Positions 27,745-38,442 are shown, numbered from the stretch's first letter. The stretch is 64,000 nt of DNA from Bacteroidaceae bacterium (GCA_017556585.1 JAFYMP010000086.1:39471-103470), one strand, 5' to 3'. Notes: a model not told the origin generated them from the letters alone. Numbers and translations are program-made.

Positions 27745-29415
27745 ATGAAAAATTATTTCAACTTACTAAAGAAGTCAGTCTGGGTTGTTTCGGCTCTATG
27801 TCTGTTCTCATCTTGTAATGATGCTTGGAATGAGCATTATTCAACAGACGCGTCGATTGTACCCGACAAGAATTTGGTAGAAAGAATGGAAGGAATTGAA
27901 GGAAGTGAAAACTTTATTCAAGCACTTAAGACTACCAAAATGTTTAATGGTAACAAGATTATGGATTTGACCTATTATGACTTTTTGTCATCAGATCAGT
28001 TCTTGACAGTTTGGATGCCAAGCTTAGGTTCTATCAGTGAAGATGAGTGGGCTAAGTACACTAAAGAGGGCAAGACCTATCAGGAACACAAAGAGGTTGG
28101 TCAGCAGTTTATCAAAAATCACATAGCTCGTTATAGCTATCCTGTAGGTGCTCAAAAAGAGAACCCCGAGAACGTGCGTATGTTAAGTAAAAAGCGTTAT
28201 CCGTCAACTGCAGTAGAAATTGCAGGTGTAGAATATAAACAAGCAAACTTGGCTTGTACCAACGGTATTTTACACCTTTTGGACGGAAAGATGCCTTATA
28301 GACAAACTATCTATGAATATATAACAGAAACAGAAGGTTATAAAGACAATCTTGGCGCTTTTCTTGAAAAGTACACTATTGACGAAGTTGATGATAACCG
28401 CAGTGTAATATCCGGAGTTGACGAAAATGGTGAACCTATTTATATTGACTCTGTAACTTACAAATACAGTATCATTATGAATCAATTTGGTCGTATCAGT
28501 GAAGAGGATAGTAACTACGTAGTGGTTCTGCCTACTCCTGAAGCTTGGATTGAAATGTATGATTCTGTAAAACCGCAGTATGACTATACAACTATGGAAA
28601 GATCTGACTCTTTGCAGGAATACTATACTCATACCGCTCTATTCATGGATATGTTCTTTAATATGAACATTCAGCGTCATCCGGATGATTCAGTTACTTC
28701 AACACTCTACTATGAAGGTTTGGAAAGAGATGAAGATGCACTTCAGCATAAGTATTACAATCCATATAGTGCAGAGGGACTGTTTAGGAAGTATGTAGTA
28801 GATTCAGTAATATGCAGCAATGGTAAGATATATCTGACAAGCCAGTGGGCTTTCGATAAGGCTGAGCTTATAGATCGTCCTATCAAGATAGAAGCTGAAG
28901 ACAGCTACTTGATTAAACAGAAGAATCACGTTTCATATCGTACTCAGATTAAACGTGATGTAGCCGGTTATCCAAAAGTTTCTGGCGAATATGTAATGCA
29001 GATTGGTGGTGAAAATGGTACACAAAACTATGACATTACCTATAATGTATTTGATAACATGAAGGGTAAATACAAGGTTGGTATTGTTACAGTACGCGAC
29101 GCTGAATTCCCTAACCCTGAAAATAAACCGGTGCAGGTCTTGCCAACAGTCAGCTATGGATTTGTTAAGATTTTGGAACCTGTTAATCAGCGTGGACGTC
29201 CTGAATATCAGAAGACAAATCTTGATAATCCTATCGATACACTTTGGGTACCGGGTGTTGCAGAGGTTCCTCAGGCTAACTATGGCCAGGAAAAGGCAAA
29301 ACTTGAGATTAAGTTATCTGTAAAATCAACATCAAGTTTTAACAATACAATGTTTTTGGATTGCATCATATTCAAACCGGTTCCGGATGATTATGTTGAC
29401 ACAGTTGAAGAATGA
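27745..29415 (+). CDS. FAS1-like domain lipoprotein
   Basis: A 556-residue lipoprotein, lipobox LFSSC (Cys24) with NDAWNE following. The first 180 residues contain a diverged fasciclin-like domain (NFIQALKTTKMF, TYYDFLSSDQFLTVWMPS and LACTNGILHLLDG, the usual FAS1 ending). A second such segment follows with YVVVLPTPEAWIEMY, and the C-terminal 150 residues look like a beta-sandwich (PIKIEAEDSYLIKQKNHVSYR...NTMFLDCIIFKPV) reminiscent of carbohydrate-binding jelly rolls. Its stop overlaps the next SusC start (ATGA at 29412), so the two are translationally coupled, which argues that it is a dedicated partner of the second SusCD pair. Confidence 0.78.
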   Translation: MKNYFNLLKKSVWVVSALCLFSSCNDAWNEHYSTDASIVPDKNLVERMEGIEGSENFIQALKTTKMFNGNKIMDLTYYDFLSSDQFLTVWMPSLGSISEDEWAKYTKEGKTYQEHKEVGQQFIKNHIARYSYPVGAQKENPENVRMLSKKRYPSTAVEIAGVEYKQANLACTNGILHLLDGKMPYRQTIYEYITETEGYKDNLGAFLEKYTIDEVDDNRSVISGVDENGEPIYIDSVTYKYSIIMNQFGRISEEDSNYVVVLPTPEAWIEMYDSVKPQYDYTTMERSDSLQEYYTHTALFMDMFFNMNIQRHPDDSVTSTLYYEGLERDEDALQHKYYNPYSAEGLFRKYVVDSVICSNGKIYLTSQWAFDKAELIDRPIKIEAEDSYLIKQKNHVSYRTQIKRDVAGYPKVSGEYVMQIGGENGTQNYDITYNVFDNMKGKYKVGIVTVRDAEFPNPENKPVQVLPTVSYGFVKILEPVNQRGRPEYQKTNLDNPIDTLWVPGVAEVPQANYGQEKAKLEIKLSVKSTSSFNNTMFLDCIIFKPVPDDYVDTVEE

Positions 29416-32400
29416 AAAAGCTTAAGATTATGAGAATAAACTACAAAAAAGGAATTATTTCCTTGGGATTGATGGGCTTAATGCTATCATTCTCTACAGC
29501 ATCTGTTGCTCAGAATTCATCTTCTGAAGATGTTGTTACTATAACCGGTGTAGTTACTGACGCTGCGTCAGGTACTCCTATGGCCGGTGTACGTGTTCAG
29601 GCTTATAACAATTCTCTTTTCACCGCAATGACTAAGGAGGATGGTTCATACTCTATTAAGGTGCCTGATTATGTGTCATCTTTGTCATTCGCTCTTGAGG
29701 GTTGTAATACCTCTGTATGCGCTATCAATGGTCGTACTGACGATGTTGATATGCAGATGTATAGCGATGAGTTTTCAAATATCTATACCACCAAGACAAC
29801 AGCTGCCAAAAGCAAGATGTCAAAAGTGAGCAGTCTTAACGCAGATCTCAGCGTTGACAACCAGATTCAGCAGAATCTTCTTGGTGATATTCTTTCAACA
29901 ACTCGTTCCGGTCAGTTGGCTATAGGTAACTCAATGATGATAGCAGGTATCAATTCATTGAATATCAATACACAGCCATTGGTTGTATTGGATGGAGTTA
30001 TACTTGATATGGGTTATGACCAGTTGTCAATGCACGATGGTTACTATAACAATGTTCTGGCCAATATTATGGTTGAAGATATTGAAAACGTAACTGTTTT
30101 GAAGAATGGTTTTGGTATCTATGGTGCTAAGGGTGCTAACGGTGTTGTTATTATTGACACAAAACGTAATAAGAGTTTTGCTACCAAAATTGACCTTTCA
30201 ATAGCAGGTAATTATCAGATTCTTCCTCAGTTCCCAACAATGATGGATGCATCACAATATCGTAGCTATGTATCTGAAATGTTGAAAACTACAGGAACCA
30301 AAATGAACGAATTCAAGTTCTTGCAGGAAGATCCTAACTATTACTACTACAATATGTATCACAACAATACAGATTGGTCAAAAGTAGTATATGACGAAGC
30401 TTTTGTTCAGAACTACAGTATGAATGTACAGGGTGGTGACGAAGTTGCAAACTATAACCTTTCAGTAGGTTATGCAATGGGTGATGCTATTGCTAAGGGT
30501 AATGATTACTCACGTTTTAACTTGCGTTTGAACTCAGATATTATTCTTACAGACGATTTGTCAATCCGTTTTGACGCATCTTATAGCGATGTAACTCGTA
30601 ACTTGCGTGATGATGGTGCTACAGCAGACTTGGAAAATGAGGTAATATCTTCACCTACTTTCTTGTCTATGATTAAATCTCCATTCCTCTCTCCATACGC
30701 ATTTGACCACACAGGTAAGCCATCACATTATCTGGCACAGGCTGATGATTATTTAGATGAAGTACTTGGTGCAGAAGCTTCTTTGGCAAACCCATTGTCA
30801 ATTTTAGAGAATGGTGAGAGCATTAACAAGAACTACTACGGTAACCGTATGGTGAACCTTGCAGTTACTCCTGAGTACAAGGTTAATGAACACCTGAAAA
30901 TTAAAGAGCATTTCAGCTATACATTGATTAATGCAGACGAAAACTACTATTTGCCATTGACAGGTACTCCTGAATTTGAATTGGAAAATGTAGGTTTGGT
31001 AAGAAACAAGGTTTCTGCTTCAAATACAAAGCAGGATGGTTTCTATAGCAATACATACGCTGAGTATGCTCGTCGCTTTAACGCTCACGACTTGAACGTG
31101 CAGGCAGGTTTCCGCTTTATGAACAACCATCTGTATCAGAGTACAATGTTGGGTTATAACTCAGGTAACGATAAGATGCCTAACATGGGCACAGGTCTTC
31201 AGTATAAGAAGACTAACGGTCTTGACAACACTGATATCTCTTTTACATATTGGGCACAGGCCAACTATAACTTTATGGAGAAATATTATTTGAGCGCAAG
31301 TCTGGGTATCTCTTCTTCATCAAGATTTGGTGGTAAGATTTCAAATGCTGTAAATATGTTCGGTGTGCCTTGGGGTATCTTCCCATCTGTATCAGCAGCT
31401 TGGGTAGCTTCTTCAGAATCTTGGTTCAACGTTGACTTTATAGATTATTTGAAACTTAATGCCGGATTCGATTTGACCGGTAACGACGGTTTTGACGATT
31501 CTATGTCACGTACATACTTTGCACCTACTAAAGTACTGGGTATTAGCGGTATGGCGATGGCAAACATCGGTAACAACTCATTGCAGTGGGAAACTACTTC
31601 AAAGATTACTGCCGGTATTGATATGTCATTGTTCAACAACCGTGTGGCTCTTTCTGCTAACGTTTATAAGAGCAATACAAACAATCTGTTGGCTATTAGT
31701 TCACTATCTTATCTGACAGGTATTCCAAATACTTGGAGCAACGATGGTTCACTTTCTAACTTCGGTTACGATGTAACAGCAAGTGCAAGAGTAGTGAACA
31801 CAAGTGCAGTGAAGTGGGAAGCCGGTTTTGGTATTGGTGCATACAAGAATGAACTGACATCACTTCCTGATAACGACAAGGCAATGGTAACTGAATTGTT
31901 AGGTGCAACTATTAAGTCAGAAGTTGGACGCCCTGTAGGTGTTTTCTATGGCTACCAAACTGATGGTGTATATTCAACAACTGACGATGCTGTTGCAGAT
32001 GGTTTGAAGTTGATTGCCGACAATGGTGTTACAACATATTTTGAAGCTGGTGATGTTAAATTCATTGATCAAAATGATGACAATATTATCAACAGCAAGG
32101 ATATGGTTTACTTAGGTGATCCTAATCCTGATTTCTATGGTAGAATTTTCTCAAATCTCCACGTTAAGAACTTTACTTTGAGTGCTACATTGGCATATTC
32201 AGTAGGTGGTGATGTATATAACTACAATAGAATGTTGCTTGAAAGCGGTTCACGTTTCCACAACCAGACAATGGCTATGACTAACCGTTGGACTTGCGAA
32301 GGTCAGATAACAGATATGCCAAGAATTGAGTACGAAGATCCTATGGGTAATGCTCGTTTCTCAGATCGTTGGATTGAAGATGGTTCGTACCTCCGTCTTA

Positions 32401-32615
32401 AGAATGTTACTTTGAGTTACAAACTTCCTGTTTCAAACTCATATATACAGGGTGTAACGGTTTGGGGTGCTGCAAATAATGTTTTGACATTAACAAATTA
32501 TCTTGGCGCAGATCCTGAATTCTCTATGAGTACAAATATCCTGACACAGGGAATAGACCGTGGTCTCATGCCACAGAGTCCAAACTTCTCGTTAGGCGTT
32601 AAGATTAACCTCTAA
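29412..32615 (+). CDS. SusC/RagA family TonB-dependent outer-membrane transporter (second)
   Basis: A 1067-residue protein with signal peptide (cleavage near SVAQ), carboxypeptidase-regulatory-like domain (VTITGVVTDAASGTPMAGVRVQAYN), a plug with PLVVLDGVIL and NVTVLKNGFGIYGAKGANGVVIIDTKRN, and a long barrel ending in SLGVKINL. Unlike the first SusC, I see no EVVV-type TonB box between the regulatory domain and the plug; the stretch there is Lys/Ser/Thr-rich. The start overlaps the upstream FAS1-like gene by 4 bp. It should pair with the SusD encoded five bases downstream. Confidence 0.94.
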   Translation: MKKLKIMRINYKKGIISLGLMGLMLSFSTASVAQNSSSEDVVTITGVVTDAASGTPMAGVRVQAYNNSLFTAMTKEDGSYSIKVPDYVSSLSFALEGCNTSVCAINGRTDDVDMQMYSDEFSNIYTTKTTAAKSKMSKVSSLNADLSVDNQIQQNLLGDILSTTRSGQLAIGNSMMIAGINSLNINTQPLVVLDGVILDMGYDQLSMHDGYYNNVLANIMVEDIENVTVLKNGFGIYGAKGANGVVIIDTKRNKSFATKIDLSIAGNYQILPQFPTMMDASQYRSYVSEMLKTTGTKMNEFKFLQEDPNYYYYNMYHNNTDWSKVVYDEAFVQNYSMNVQGGDEVANYNLSVGYAMGDAIAKGNDYSRFNLRLNSDIILTDDLSIRFDASYSDVTRNLRDDGATADLENEVISSPTFLSMIKSPFLSPYAFDHTGKPSHYLAQADDYLDEVLGAEASLANPLSILENGESINKNYYGNRMVNLAVTPEYKVNEHLKIKEHFSYTLINADENYYLPLTGTPEFELENVGLVRNKVSASNTKQDGFYSNTYAEYARRFNAHDLNVQAGFRFMNNHLYQSTMLGYNSGNDKMPNMGTGLQYKKTNGLDNTDISFTYWAQANYNFMEKYYLSASLGISSSSRFGGKISNAVNMFGVPWGIFPSVSAAWVASSESWFNVDFIDYLKLNAGFDLTGNDGFDDSMSRTYFAPTKVLGISGMAMANIGNNSLQWETTSKITAGIDMSLFNNRVALSANVYKSNTNNLLAISSLSYLTGIPNTWSNDGSLSNFGYDVTASARVVNTSAVKWEAGFGIGAYKNELTSLPDNDKAMVTELLGATIKSEVGRPVGVFYGYQTDGVYSTTDDAVADGLKLIADNGVTTYFEAGDVKFIDQNDDNIINSKDMVYLGDPNPDFYGRIFSNLHVKNFTLSATLAYSVGGDVYNYNRMLLESGSRFHNQTMAMTNRWTCEGQITDMPRIEYEDPMGNARFSDRWIEDGSYLRLKNVTLSYKLPVSNSYIQGVTVWGAANNVLTLTNYLGADPEFSMSTNILTQGIDRGLMPQSPNFSLGVKINL

Positions 32616-32619
32616 TAGT

Positions 32620-34455
32620 ATGTTGATTATGAAGAAAAGAAATATATTGATTGCAGCCTTGTCGGTTTTGATGTTTGGCGTAACTACAACTTCATGTGAA
32701 GATATGCTGAGAACCGATTCTAAGGTAGTTATGTATGAAAATGATAATACTTTGGCCGGCGCTACAGATACTGTATATTCGGTTATGGGTATTATTAAGA
32801 AGATGCAGGTTATTGCAGATAGAACTGTACTTTTGGGTGAAGTTCGTGGCGATCTTTTGGAAGTAACAGATCATGCCAATACCGATTTGGTGGAAATTGC
32901 TAATTTTAGTGAGATTTCTGAGAATAACAGATACAATTCAATTGTAGATTACTATGCTATAATCAATAATTGTAACTATTTCCTTGCACATGCCGATACA
33001 ACACTTACTATCAATCAGTACAAAGTATTTGAAAGAGAGTATGCAGCTGTTCTTGGTTTCCGTGCATGGACATATCTACAGTTGGCTCAGGTGTATGGTA
33101 AGGTTCCTTTTGTAACTGAACCTATTACCAGCGGTGATCAGGCTAATCTTGACAATTATCCTTTGATGGATATCAAACAGATAGCTGCAGAGCTTGTAGA
33201 TGATTTGCTCCCTTATTCAGAAACATTGTTACCTGATTATGGAGAACTTAAGAATCTTCTTTCAAGCGAATTCTTTATACCTGTAAAGTTGATTATTGGT
33301 GATTTGTATCTTTGGGCAGAAGATTATGGAAAGGCTGCTATCTACTACAAGAGTTATCTGTCATCATTTAAACAGCAGGTACCAACCGGAACCAATTTTA
33401 TCTCTTGGGGTGGAACTGATTTTATAGAAAATGATGTTGATAATTCATATTCTAGTCACGCCGTATCCAGTGTCATTACATTCATTCCAATGGAGAGCGA
33501 AGTATATGATGGCGTAGTTTCTGAATTGGATGATGTATTTGAATCTACAGAAGATAACTACTATTTCCCTCAGGTAACTTACTCAAATGCTATTGCAGAG
33601 TTGTCAGCAAAGCAGATTTATTGCTATCACGATATCAACCCTAATACACAGGTTTCTTCTGTTCGTTATCCTATGGATGATGTAATTCAGGAAAGCCGTC
33701 TGTTGGCAGGTGACCTTCGTTTGTATTCAAACTTCAAAATCCGTGGAATTAAATTGGATGAAACAATGGGTCAGTACAATGATCAGCAGCAGGATTTCTA
33801 TAAATATGATACAAGATCAATAGGCTTGTATAGAGATGATCAGGTTTATTTACGTCTTGCTGAAGCTATGAACCGTGCAGGTATGCCTGAAACAGCATTC
33901 CTGGTTCTTAAGTATGGATTGTGTGAAGAAAACATAGAACAATATGTCAGCGAGAAGGAAAAGGAATATGCAGCTCAGAATGGTTTGGATACATTGTTTG
34001 ATTTTAGCTTAGCTTATTTCCGTCCTGCAGAATATAGATATAATACAGGTTTGAGAAGACCAACATACGATAATTCAAGCGCAACGCAAAATACTATCGG
34101 TATCCATTCACGTGGTAGTGGTGATGCTGCAGTAAACGGTCGTTATGTATTACCTGATACTACTTCTGTAGAATTTGAAGGTCTTGATGAAGAGGCAAAG
34201 AAGGAACTTCTTATAAAGAAGGTAGAAGAACTTATTGCTGACGAAATGGCATTGGAATTGGGCTTTGAAGGTTATCGTTATGGTGATTTGATTCGTATTG
34301 CAATGCATAGAGCAGAGCCTGGTACATACGCAGATAACGAATATTTGGCTTCAAGAGTTGCTAATAGAACTAGCGAATACAATGGTGCATTGTATGATAA
34401 ACTATATGGTGATGGTTCTTCATACAATAGAAATTGGTACTTGCCACTTCCGTAA
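32620..34455 (+). CDS. SusD/RagB family nutrient-binding lipoprotein (second)
   Basis: A 611-residue lipoprotein; lipobox VTTTSC (Cys26 from the first ATG) with EDM following. A second ATG at 32629 gives a more standard signal peptide and may be the real start. SusD features include the helical FREYAAVLGFRAWTYLQLAQVYGKVPFV core and the C-terminal ELIADEMALELGFEGYRYGDLIRIAMHR. It is the last gene of the locus; a strong hairpin follows. Confidence 0.94.
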   Translation: MLIMKKRNILIAALSVLMFGVTTTSCEDMLRTDSKVVMYENDNTLAGATDTVYSVMGIIKKMQVIADRTVLLGEVRGDLLEVTDHANTDLVEIANFSEISENNRYNSIVDYYAIINNCNYFLAHADTTLTINQYKVFEREYAAVLGFRAWTYLQLAQVYGKVPFVTEPITSGDQANLDNYPLMDIKQIAAELVDDLLPYSETLLPDYGELKNLLSSEFFIPVKLIIGDLYLWAEDYGKAAIYYKSYLSSFKQQVPTGTNFISWGGTDFIENDVDNSYSSHAVSSVITFIPMESEVYDGVVSELDDVFESTEDNYYFPQVTYSNAIAELSAKQIYCYHDINPNTQVSSVRYPMDDVIQESRLLAGDLRLYSNFKIRGIKLDETMGQYNDQQQDFYKYDTRSIGLYRDDQVYLRLAEAMNRAGMPETAFLVLKYGLCEENIEQYVSEKEKEYAAQNGLDTLFDFSLAYFRPAEYRYNTGLRRPTYDNSSATQNTIGIHSRGSGDAAVNGRYVLPDTTSVEFEGLDEEAKKELLIKKVEELIADEMALELGFEGYRYGDLIRIAMHRAEPGTYADNEYLASRVANRTSEYNGALYDKLYGDGSSYNRNWYLPLP

Positions 34456-34475
34456 ATAAGATATAGTTTATTAGG

Positions 34476-34520
34476 TTTGCTGGGATTTTTTTTCGAAAAA
34501 TCCCGGCAAAATCTAATTTT
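34476..34520 (+). terminator. intrinsic terminator closing the SusCD/FAS1 operon
   Basis: A 15-bp stem with one T-G wobble (34476-34490 with 34496-34510) around a TTTCG loop, followed by ATCTAATTTT. It begins 21 bp after the second SusD stop. Confidence 0.78.
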
Positions 34521-34535
34521 ATTAAGAACTTTGTC

Positions 34536-34543
34536 TATATTTG
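34536..34543 (+). promoter_or_regulatory. -7 box of the 1250-residue protein gene
   Basis: TATATTTG, perfect TAnnTTTG, just after the operon terminator. It predicts a leader of about 125 nt before the ATG at 34676, unusually long for this window. Confidence 0.55.
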
Positions 34544-34675
34544 CGGTTGGTAATTGTTCAAAAATGTTAAAAATAGATAGGTATGTACCCTACCTATTCA
34601 TTTTCATATTCAGACAATTCAACTACTTAATGTACGATTTTTTTAATTTATTATCAACTAATAATTATTACATTT

Positions 34676-37600
34676 ATGAAGAAATGTGACTTATTACTAG
34701 CGGGAGCAATGCTCTTTGGCTTTGGCGCTACAGCTCAGGCCCAGGAACAGTTGTTCTTCTTTGGTTTCGAGGACGGCGTGGCTTCTTTTACCGATTCAGC
34801 CAATGCTCCGGACTCAATTACTCAGGTTCAGTTCTACGATCATGTAGGTAGTAATGGTGCCGGTCTAAAACCAGAAGAGTTTAAACTTGGCCCTCTTTAT
34901 GACACTGTTATGTATGTACTTAACGGTATTTCACCTAATATTGATCGTGGTGATACTTACGACATTGTTTTAGATGCTACTGGTGAGCATGCAGGTGAAT
35001 TTGAATCTATGGGTGCACAGGGTGGCGAACGTTACTTTAAATATATGGCAAGTGGCGAAGGCAACCCATGTGAAGACTACAAAGCAAACCTCTTTGTACG
35101 TAACGTACCTGTTGAAGATTACACATCTTATCGTCTTTCAATGTATGTAAAGGCCAGCAAGGGTGAAGGTCAGATGAATATTGACCTGCTTCGTGGTTTC
35201 TACAATTCAGAAAAGCAGTTCTCAATGACAGGTGAACAGAATTCAGGTGAATTCAAACTTTCAAAGACCAGCTTTACCACAGACCGTTGGGAACGTGTTA
35301 CCATGATGTCATACTACCAGAATGACTCTGTAGCAAACCGTTACATGTATCAGGCAGGTTACTGGTGGTCAAGCAGTTGGAAAGCTATTGTTCCCGGTGA
35401 TGACAAGGAGTACAATATGATTGTTCAGCCTGACCAATACTTTGTACGTCTTGCATTCATGGGGCCGGGTGTAACTTACTATGTTGACGATATGGCTTTG
35501 ACCAAGTCATGGATAGGTGGTGCTGAGTACTATCAGAACATCATGCGTGTTGACTTTGGTTACGAAACCAATCTTGCAGAGCTTGCTAATGCAGCTCCTC
35601 AGAAGGCTATCAAGCTTCCTACAGAATACTTCAAGATTAGCGGTACCGACAACTACACAGGTGAATACTTTGACGAAATCCCTGTATCTGCAGCAGAATA
35701 CCACAACGATGGTTATCTCTACATGTGGATTGACGAAGAAGAGTCATTCGACTACTATGAAGATGTAAAGGTTAGCTTTACAAACCCAACAGATGAAAAG
35801 CTTCAGTTGAAGTATAATGGCAGTCTCTACCCAATGGCTCTTGATACAAACTGGGTTAACGCAGGTAAGATTGTTCCTGATTTCGCAGGCGAACCTGCAT
35901 TCTTCAACCCATCTGTTAGCGCTCTTTCAATGGAACAGATGCCTCCTGTATATGCATCATCAGAACCTGAAGATGGTTCATTCAATCTGGCAACCGATAC
36001 AAGAAGCATAGACATTACTTTCAACAAGAATGTATATGTAAAGGTTAATCAGTACGATCCAGCCGATACAACAAGCGTTATAGTAGTTATGAGAGCTGCC
36101 GGCAGCCAGGAAATCTGGGTTCCAACAGCATACAACGAAGAAACTTACACTGTAACATTCTCACGTCAGGAGGGTAACACATCTTCACTTGGTGGTGACT
36201 ATGAATTTGATATTGTTCAGGCTCGTGCAACAGCAAGAACACCTCAGGCAGAAAAGAAAACTATCACTCTGAGCTTTGGTGAAGCAGGTACAGCTCCTGT
36301 ATATTACTTGAACGATCCTATGTCAGCAAAGAAAGAGGATGGTACCCCAATGAACGTAAGCGGTTCAGTTCCTTTCGGATTTATCAAATCAGATGATAAT
36401 GGTGTATTACAGGGTAATGGTGACGCAGCAGTTGGCGGCAGCCGTTTGATGTACTTTGGCGAAGGTGGTGAATTCATGTACGGTGTGTATCTCTGTCAGC
36501 GTGGTGCAAGCACTGAAGGTACTTTGACATACGGTGAAATGGAAGGTTATGAACTCACACTTCCTGCAGGTCAGATTCAGGTAACATTCAATGCAGGTGG
36601 TTGGGATGGTGCAACACCGGACCTCTACTTTACAATGTATAGCGCAGACGATCCAGAAACACTTCTTGTTGACGAAACCATCAAGGTAACCAAGGCATTC
36701 AAGGCTGGTGATGTTGTAACAGGTTCTACATCATGCAGATTTGTTGTTGATATTCCAGCTGCCGGTAACTACATCCTTAAGTGGACTAACAAATCAGGTT
36801 GGTCTGGTAACACAGTTGGTAATATCAAGGTTTCTAACATCTTCTCAGCTGCTTATCAGTATGTTCAGGCTTATAACGAAGCTCTTGCATCTGCAAACGG
36901 CACAATCACAATAGCTGAAGCTAATGCAATCTACAGCGGTGAATATCTGAACACTTTCAAAGCAACTATTGCAACTAAGGAAGGTTTCAAGAGCACATCT
37001 CCAACAGCTTACAACAACATTGTTGCTGAAATCAAGGCAGCTACAGCCGATATGTCAGCTCGTATGACTAACGTAGATAACTACTACAAGGCATACAACA
37101 CAGCTATCGGTTTGGATACATTGTATAGCGATTCTATCGGTTATCAGGATTTGGCAGCTCTTGCAACAGTTAAGTCAGTTCTTGCTGCATACGCAGAACT
37201 TGATGTAACAGTTAAGAACAATGACGATCTAAATGCTATCACAGACGAAGTTAATGCAGCTACAAAGACATTGACAGACCGTTGCGCAGCTATTGACGCA
37301 TTCGATGGTAATATTGCAGATGCAGAAAACGCATTCATTGACAATGCCCCTTATTCAAATCTTGCTGAATTCAAGGCATTAGAGCAGGCATACAATGCAA
37401 ATAAAGATCTTGCTAAGTTTGCTGTAAGTGACGAAGAACTGAAGGCTGCTAATGACGCAGTTAGCGGTGCTATAGCTAAACTGAATGGTAAAGTAAGTGC
37501 TGCTAATACTCTAACAACACAGATTAGATCTTTGGCTGAAATGGCAGCAGCTTTCGATGTTGACTTTGGTGCAGCAGCAGAAGATTTGGCAGCACAGCTT

Positions 37601-38428
37601 GAAATAGAGTTGGAGGACAATCAGGCATTGGCAAATGTTTACAAGCTTGGTATCAAGGCTGCTCTTGAAGGTATGATGGCCGACGAAGGTATAGACGAAG
37701 CAGGTATGGATATGACCCACTTCATCCAGAATGCTATCAACTATACACAGTCAACCAATACTAAGATTGTTGCAGGAGAAACTTCACTTCCTGGTTGGAA
37801 TATTGAAGCAGTTTCTGGTGACGTATTCTTTGATTATTCATGGATGAACGCAGCTGCTTCTGCAGACAAACCAGCAATTGACGGTGCTATAGCATTCTCA
37901 TGGTTCAACAACATTACCATTTCACAGACATTGACATGCCTACCTGTAGGTCAATATACTCTTGGTGGATCTATCGAGGCTTGGGATGGTGGTAAAGCCG
38001 GTGAAGCAACTGTAATCCTTACTCAGAAAGATGCTGCAGGCGATCTGCTTCAGGTAGATACTTTGACTACATCTTGGTCTGGTGGTGCATCTTCAGAAAC
38101 TTACCTATTCCCATTCCAGGTAATTCCGGGTGCAGAGTCAGTTGAATTGTGGACTAAGATTCAGTCAAATAACTGGGGTAAGTTTGATACTTGGACTCTC
38201 TACTTGACTGAACCTCTTAAGGGTTACGACTACGAAGCAGCAGCTGCAGCTTCTGCAGAGGCTATGAACCAGGCTTACACAGGTGTTGGTTCAGTAGTAG
38301 CTCCTTCAAAGGTTGAGTTCTACAACTTGAACGGTATGCAGGTATCAGAACCTAACAAGGGTGTAAATATCCGCATCAGCACAGACGCTAACGGTAAGCG
38401 TGTAGCAGAAAAGGTACTTGTTAAGTAA
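34676..38428 (+). CDS. giant secreted multidomain protein A, function unknown
   Basis: A 1250-residue protein with a signal peptide (cleavage near AQAQ, residues 20-23). Layout by eye: a beta-rich N-terminal region (about 24-420, starting LFFFGFEDG), an Ig-like Big_5-type domain (about 421-530), a beta-rich module (about 545-722) that resembles the C-terminus of the GH30 enzyme encoded at 42442, an alpha-helical FIVAR-like repeat region (about 725-1020), a second beta domain (about 1025-1182), and a C-terminal tail FYNLNGMQVSEPNKGVNI (about 1211-1228) ending KVLVK. No catalytic family is recognised. It likely sits on the cell surface or is released and binds polysaccharide. A tandem paralogue follows. 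Confidence 0.75.
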   Translation: MKKCDLLLAGAMLFGFGATAQAQEQLFFFGFEDGVASFTDSANAPDSITQVQFYDHVGSNGAGLKPEEFKLGPLYDTVMYVLNGISPNIDRGDTYDIVLDATGEHAGEFESMGAQGGERYFKYMASGEGNPCEDYKANLFVRNVPVEDYTSYRLSMYVKASKGEGQMNIDLLRGFYNSEKQFSMTGEQNSGEFKLSKTSFTTDRWERVTMMSYYQNDSVANRYMYQAGYWWSSSWKAIVPGDDKEYNMIVQPDQYFVRLAFMGPGVTYYVDDMALTKSWIGGAEYYQNIMRVDFGYETNLAELANAAPQKAIKLPTEYFKISGTDNYTGEYFDEIPVSAAEYHNDGYLYMWIDEEESFDYYEDVKVSFTNPTDEKLQLKYNGSLYPMALDTNWVNAGKIVPDFAGEPAFFNPSVSALSMEQMPPVYASSEPEDGSFNLATDTRSIDITFNKNVYVKVNQYDPADTTSVIVVMRAAGSQEIWVPTAYNEETYTVTFSRQEGNTSSLGGDYEFDIVQARATARTPQAEKKTITLSFGEAGTAPVYYLNDPMSAKKEDGTPMNVSGSVPFGFIKSDDNGVLQGNGDAAVGGSRLMYFGEGGEFMYGVYLCQRGASTEGTLTYGEMEGYELTLPAGQIQVTFNAGGWDGATPDLYFTMYSADDPETLLVDETIKVTKAFKAGDVVTGSTSCRFVVDIPAAGNYILKWTNKSGWSGNTVGNIKVSNIFSAAYQYVQAYNEALASANGTITIAEANAIYSGEYLNTFKATIATKEGFKSTSPTAYNNIVAEIKAATADMSARMTNVDNYYKAYNTAIGLDTLYSDSIGYQDLAALATVKSVLAAYAELDVTVKNNDDLNAITDEVNAATKTLTDRCAAIDAFDGNIADAENAFIDNAPYSNLAEFKALEQAYNANKDLAKFAVSDEELKAANDAVSGAIAKLNGKVSAANTLTTQIRSLAEMAAAFDVDFGAAAEDLAAQLEIELEDNQALANVYKLGIKAALEGMMADEGIDEAGMDMTHFIQNAINYTQSTNTKIVAGETSLPGWNIEAVSGDVFFDYSWMNAAASADKPAIDGAIAFSWFNNITISQTLTCLPVGQYTLGGSIEAWDGGKAGEATVILTQKDAAGDLLQVDTLTTSWSGGASSETYLFPFQVIPGAESVELWTKIQSNNWGKFDTWTLYLTEPLKGYDYEAAAAASAEAMNQAYTGVGSVVAPSKVEFYNLNGMQVSEPNKGVNIRISTDANGKRVAEKVLVK

Positions 38429-38442
38429 GATTATATTATGCC

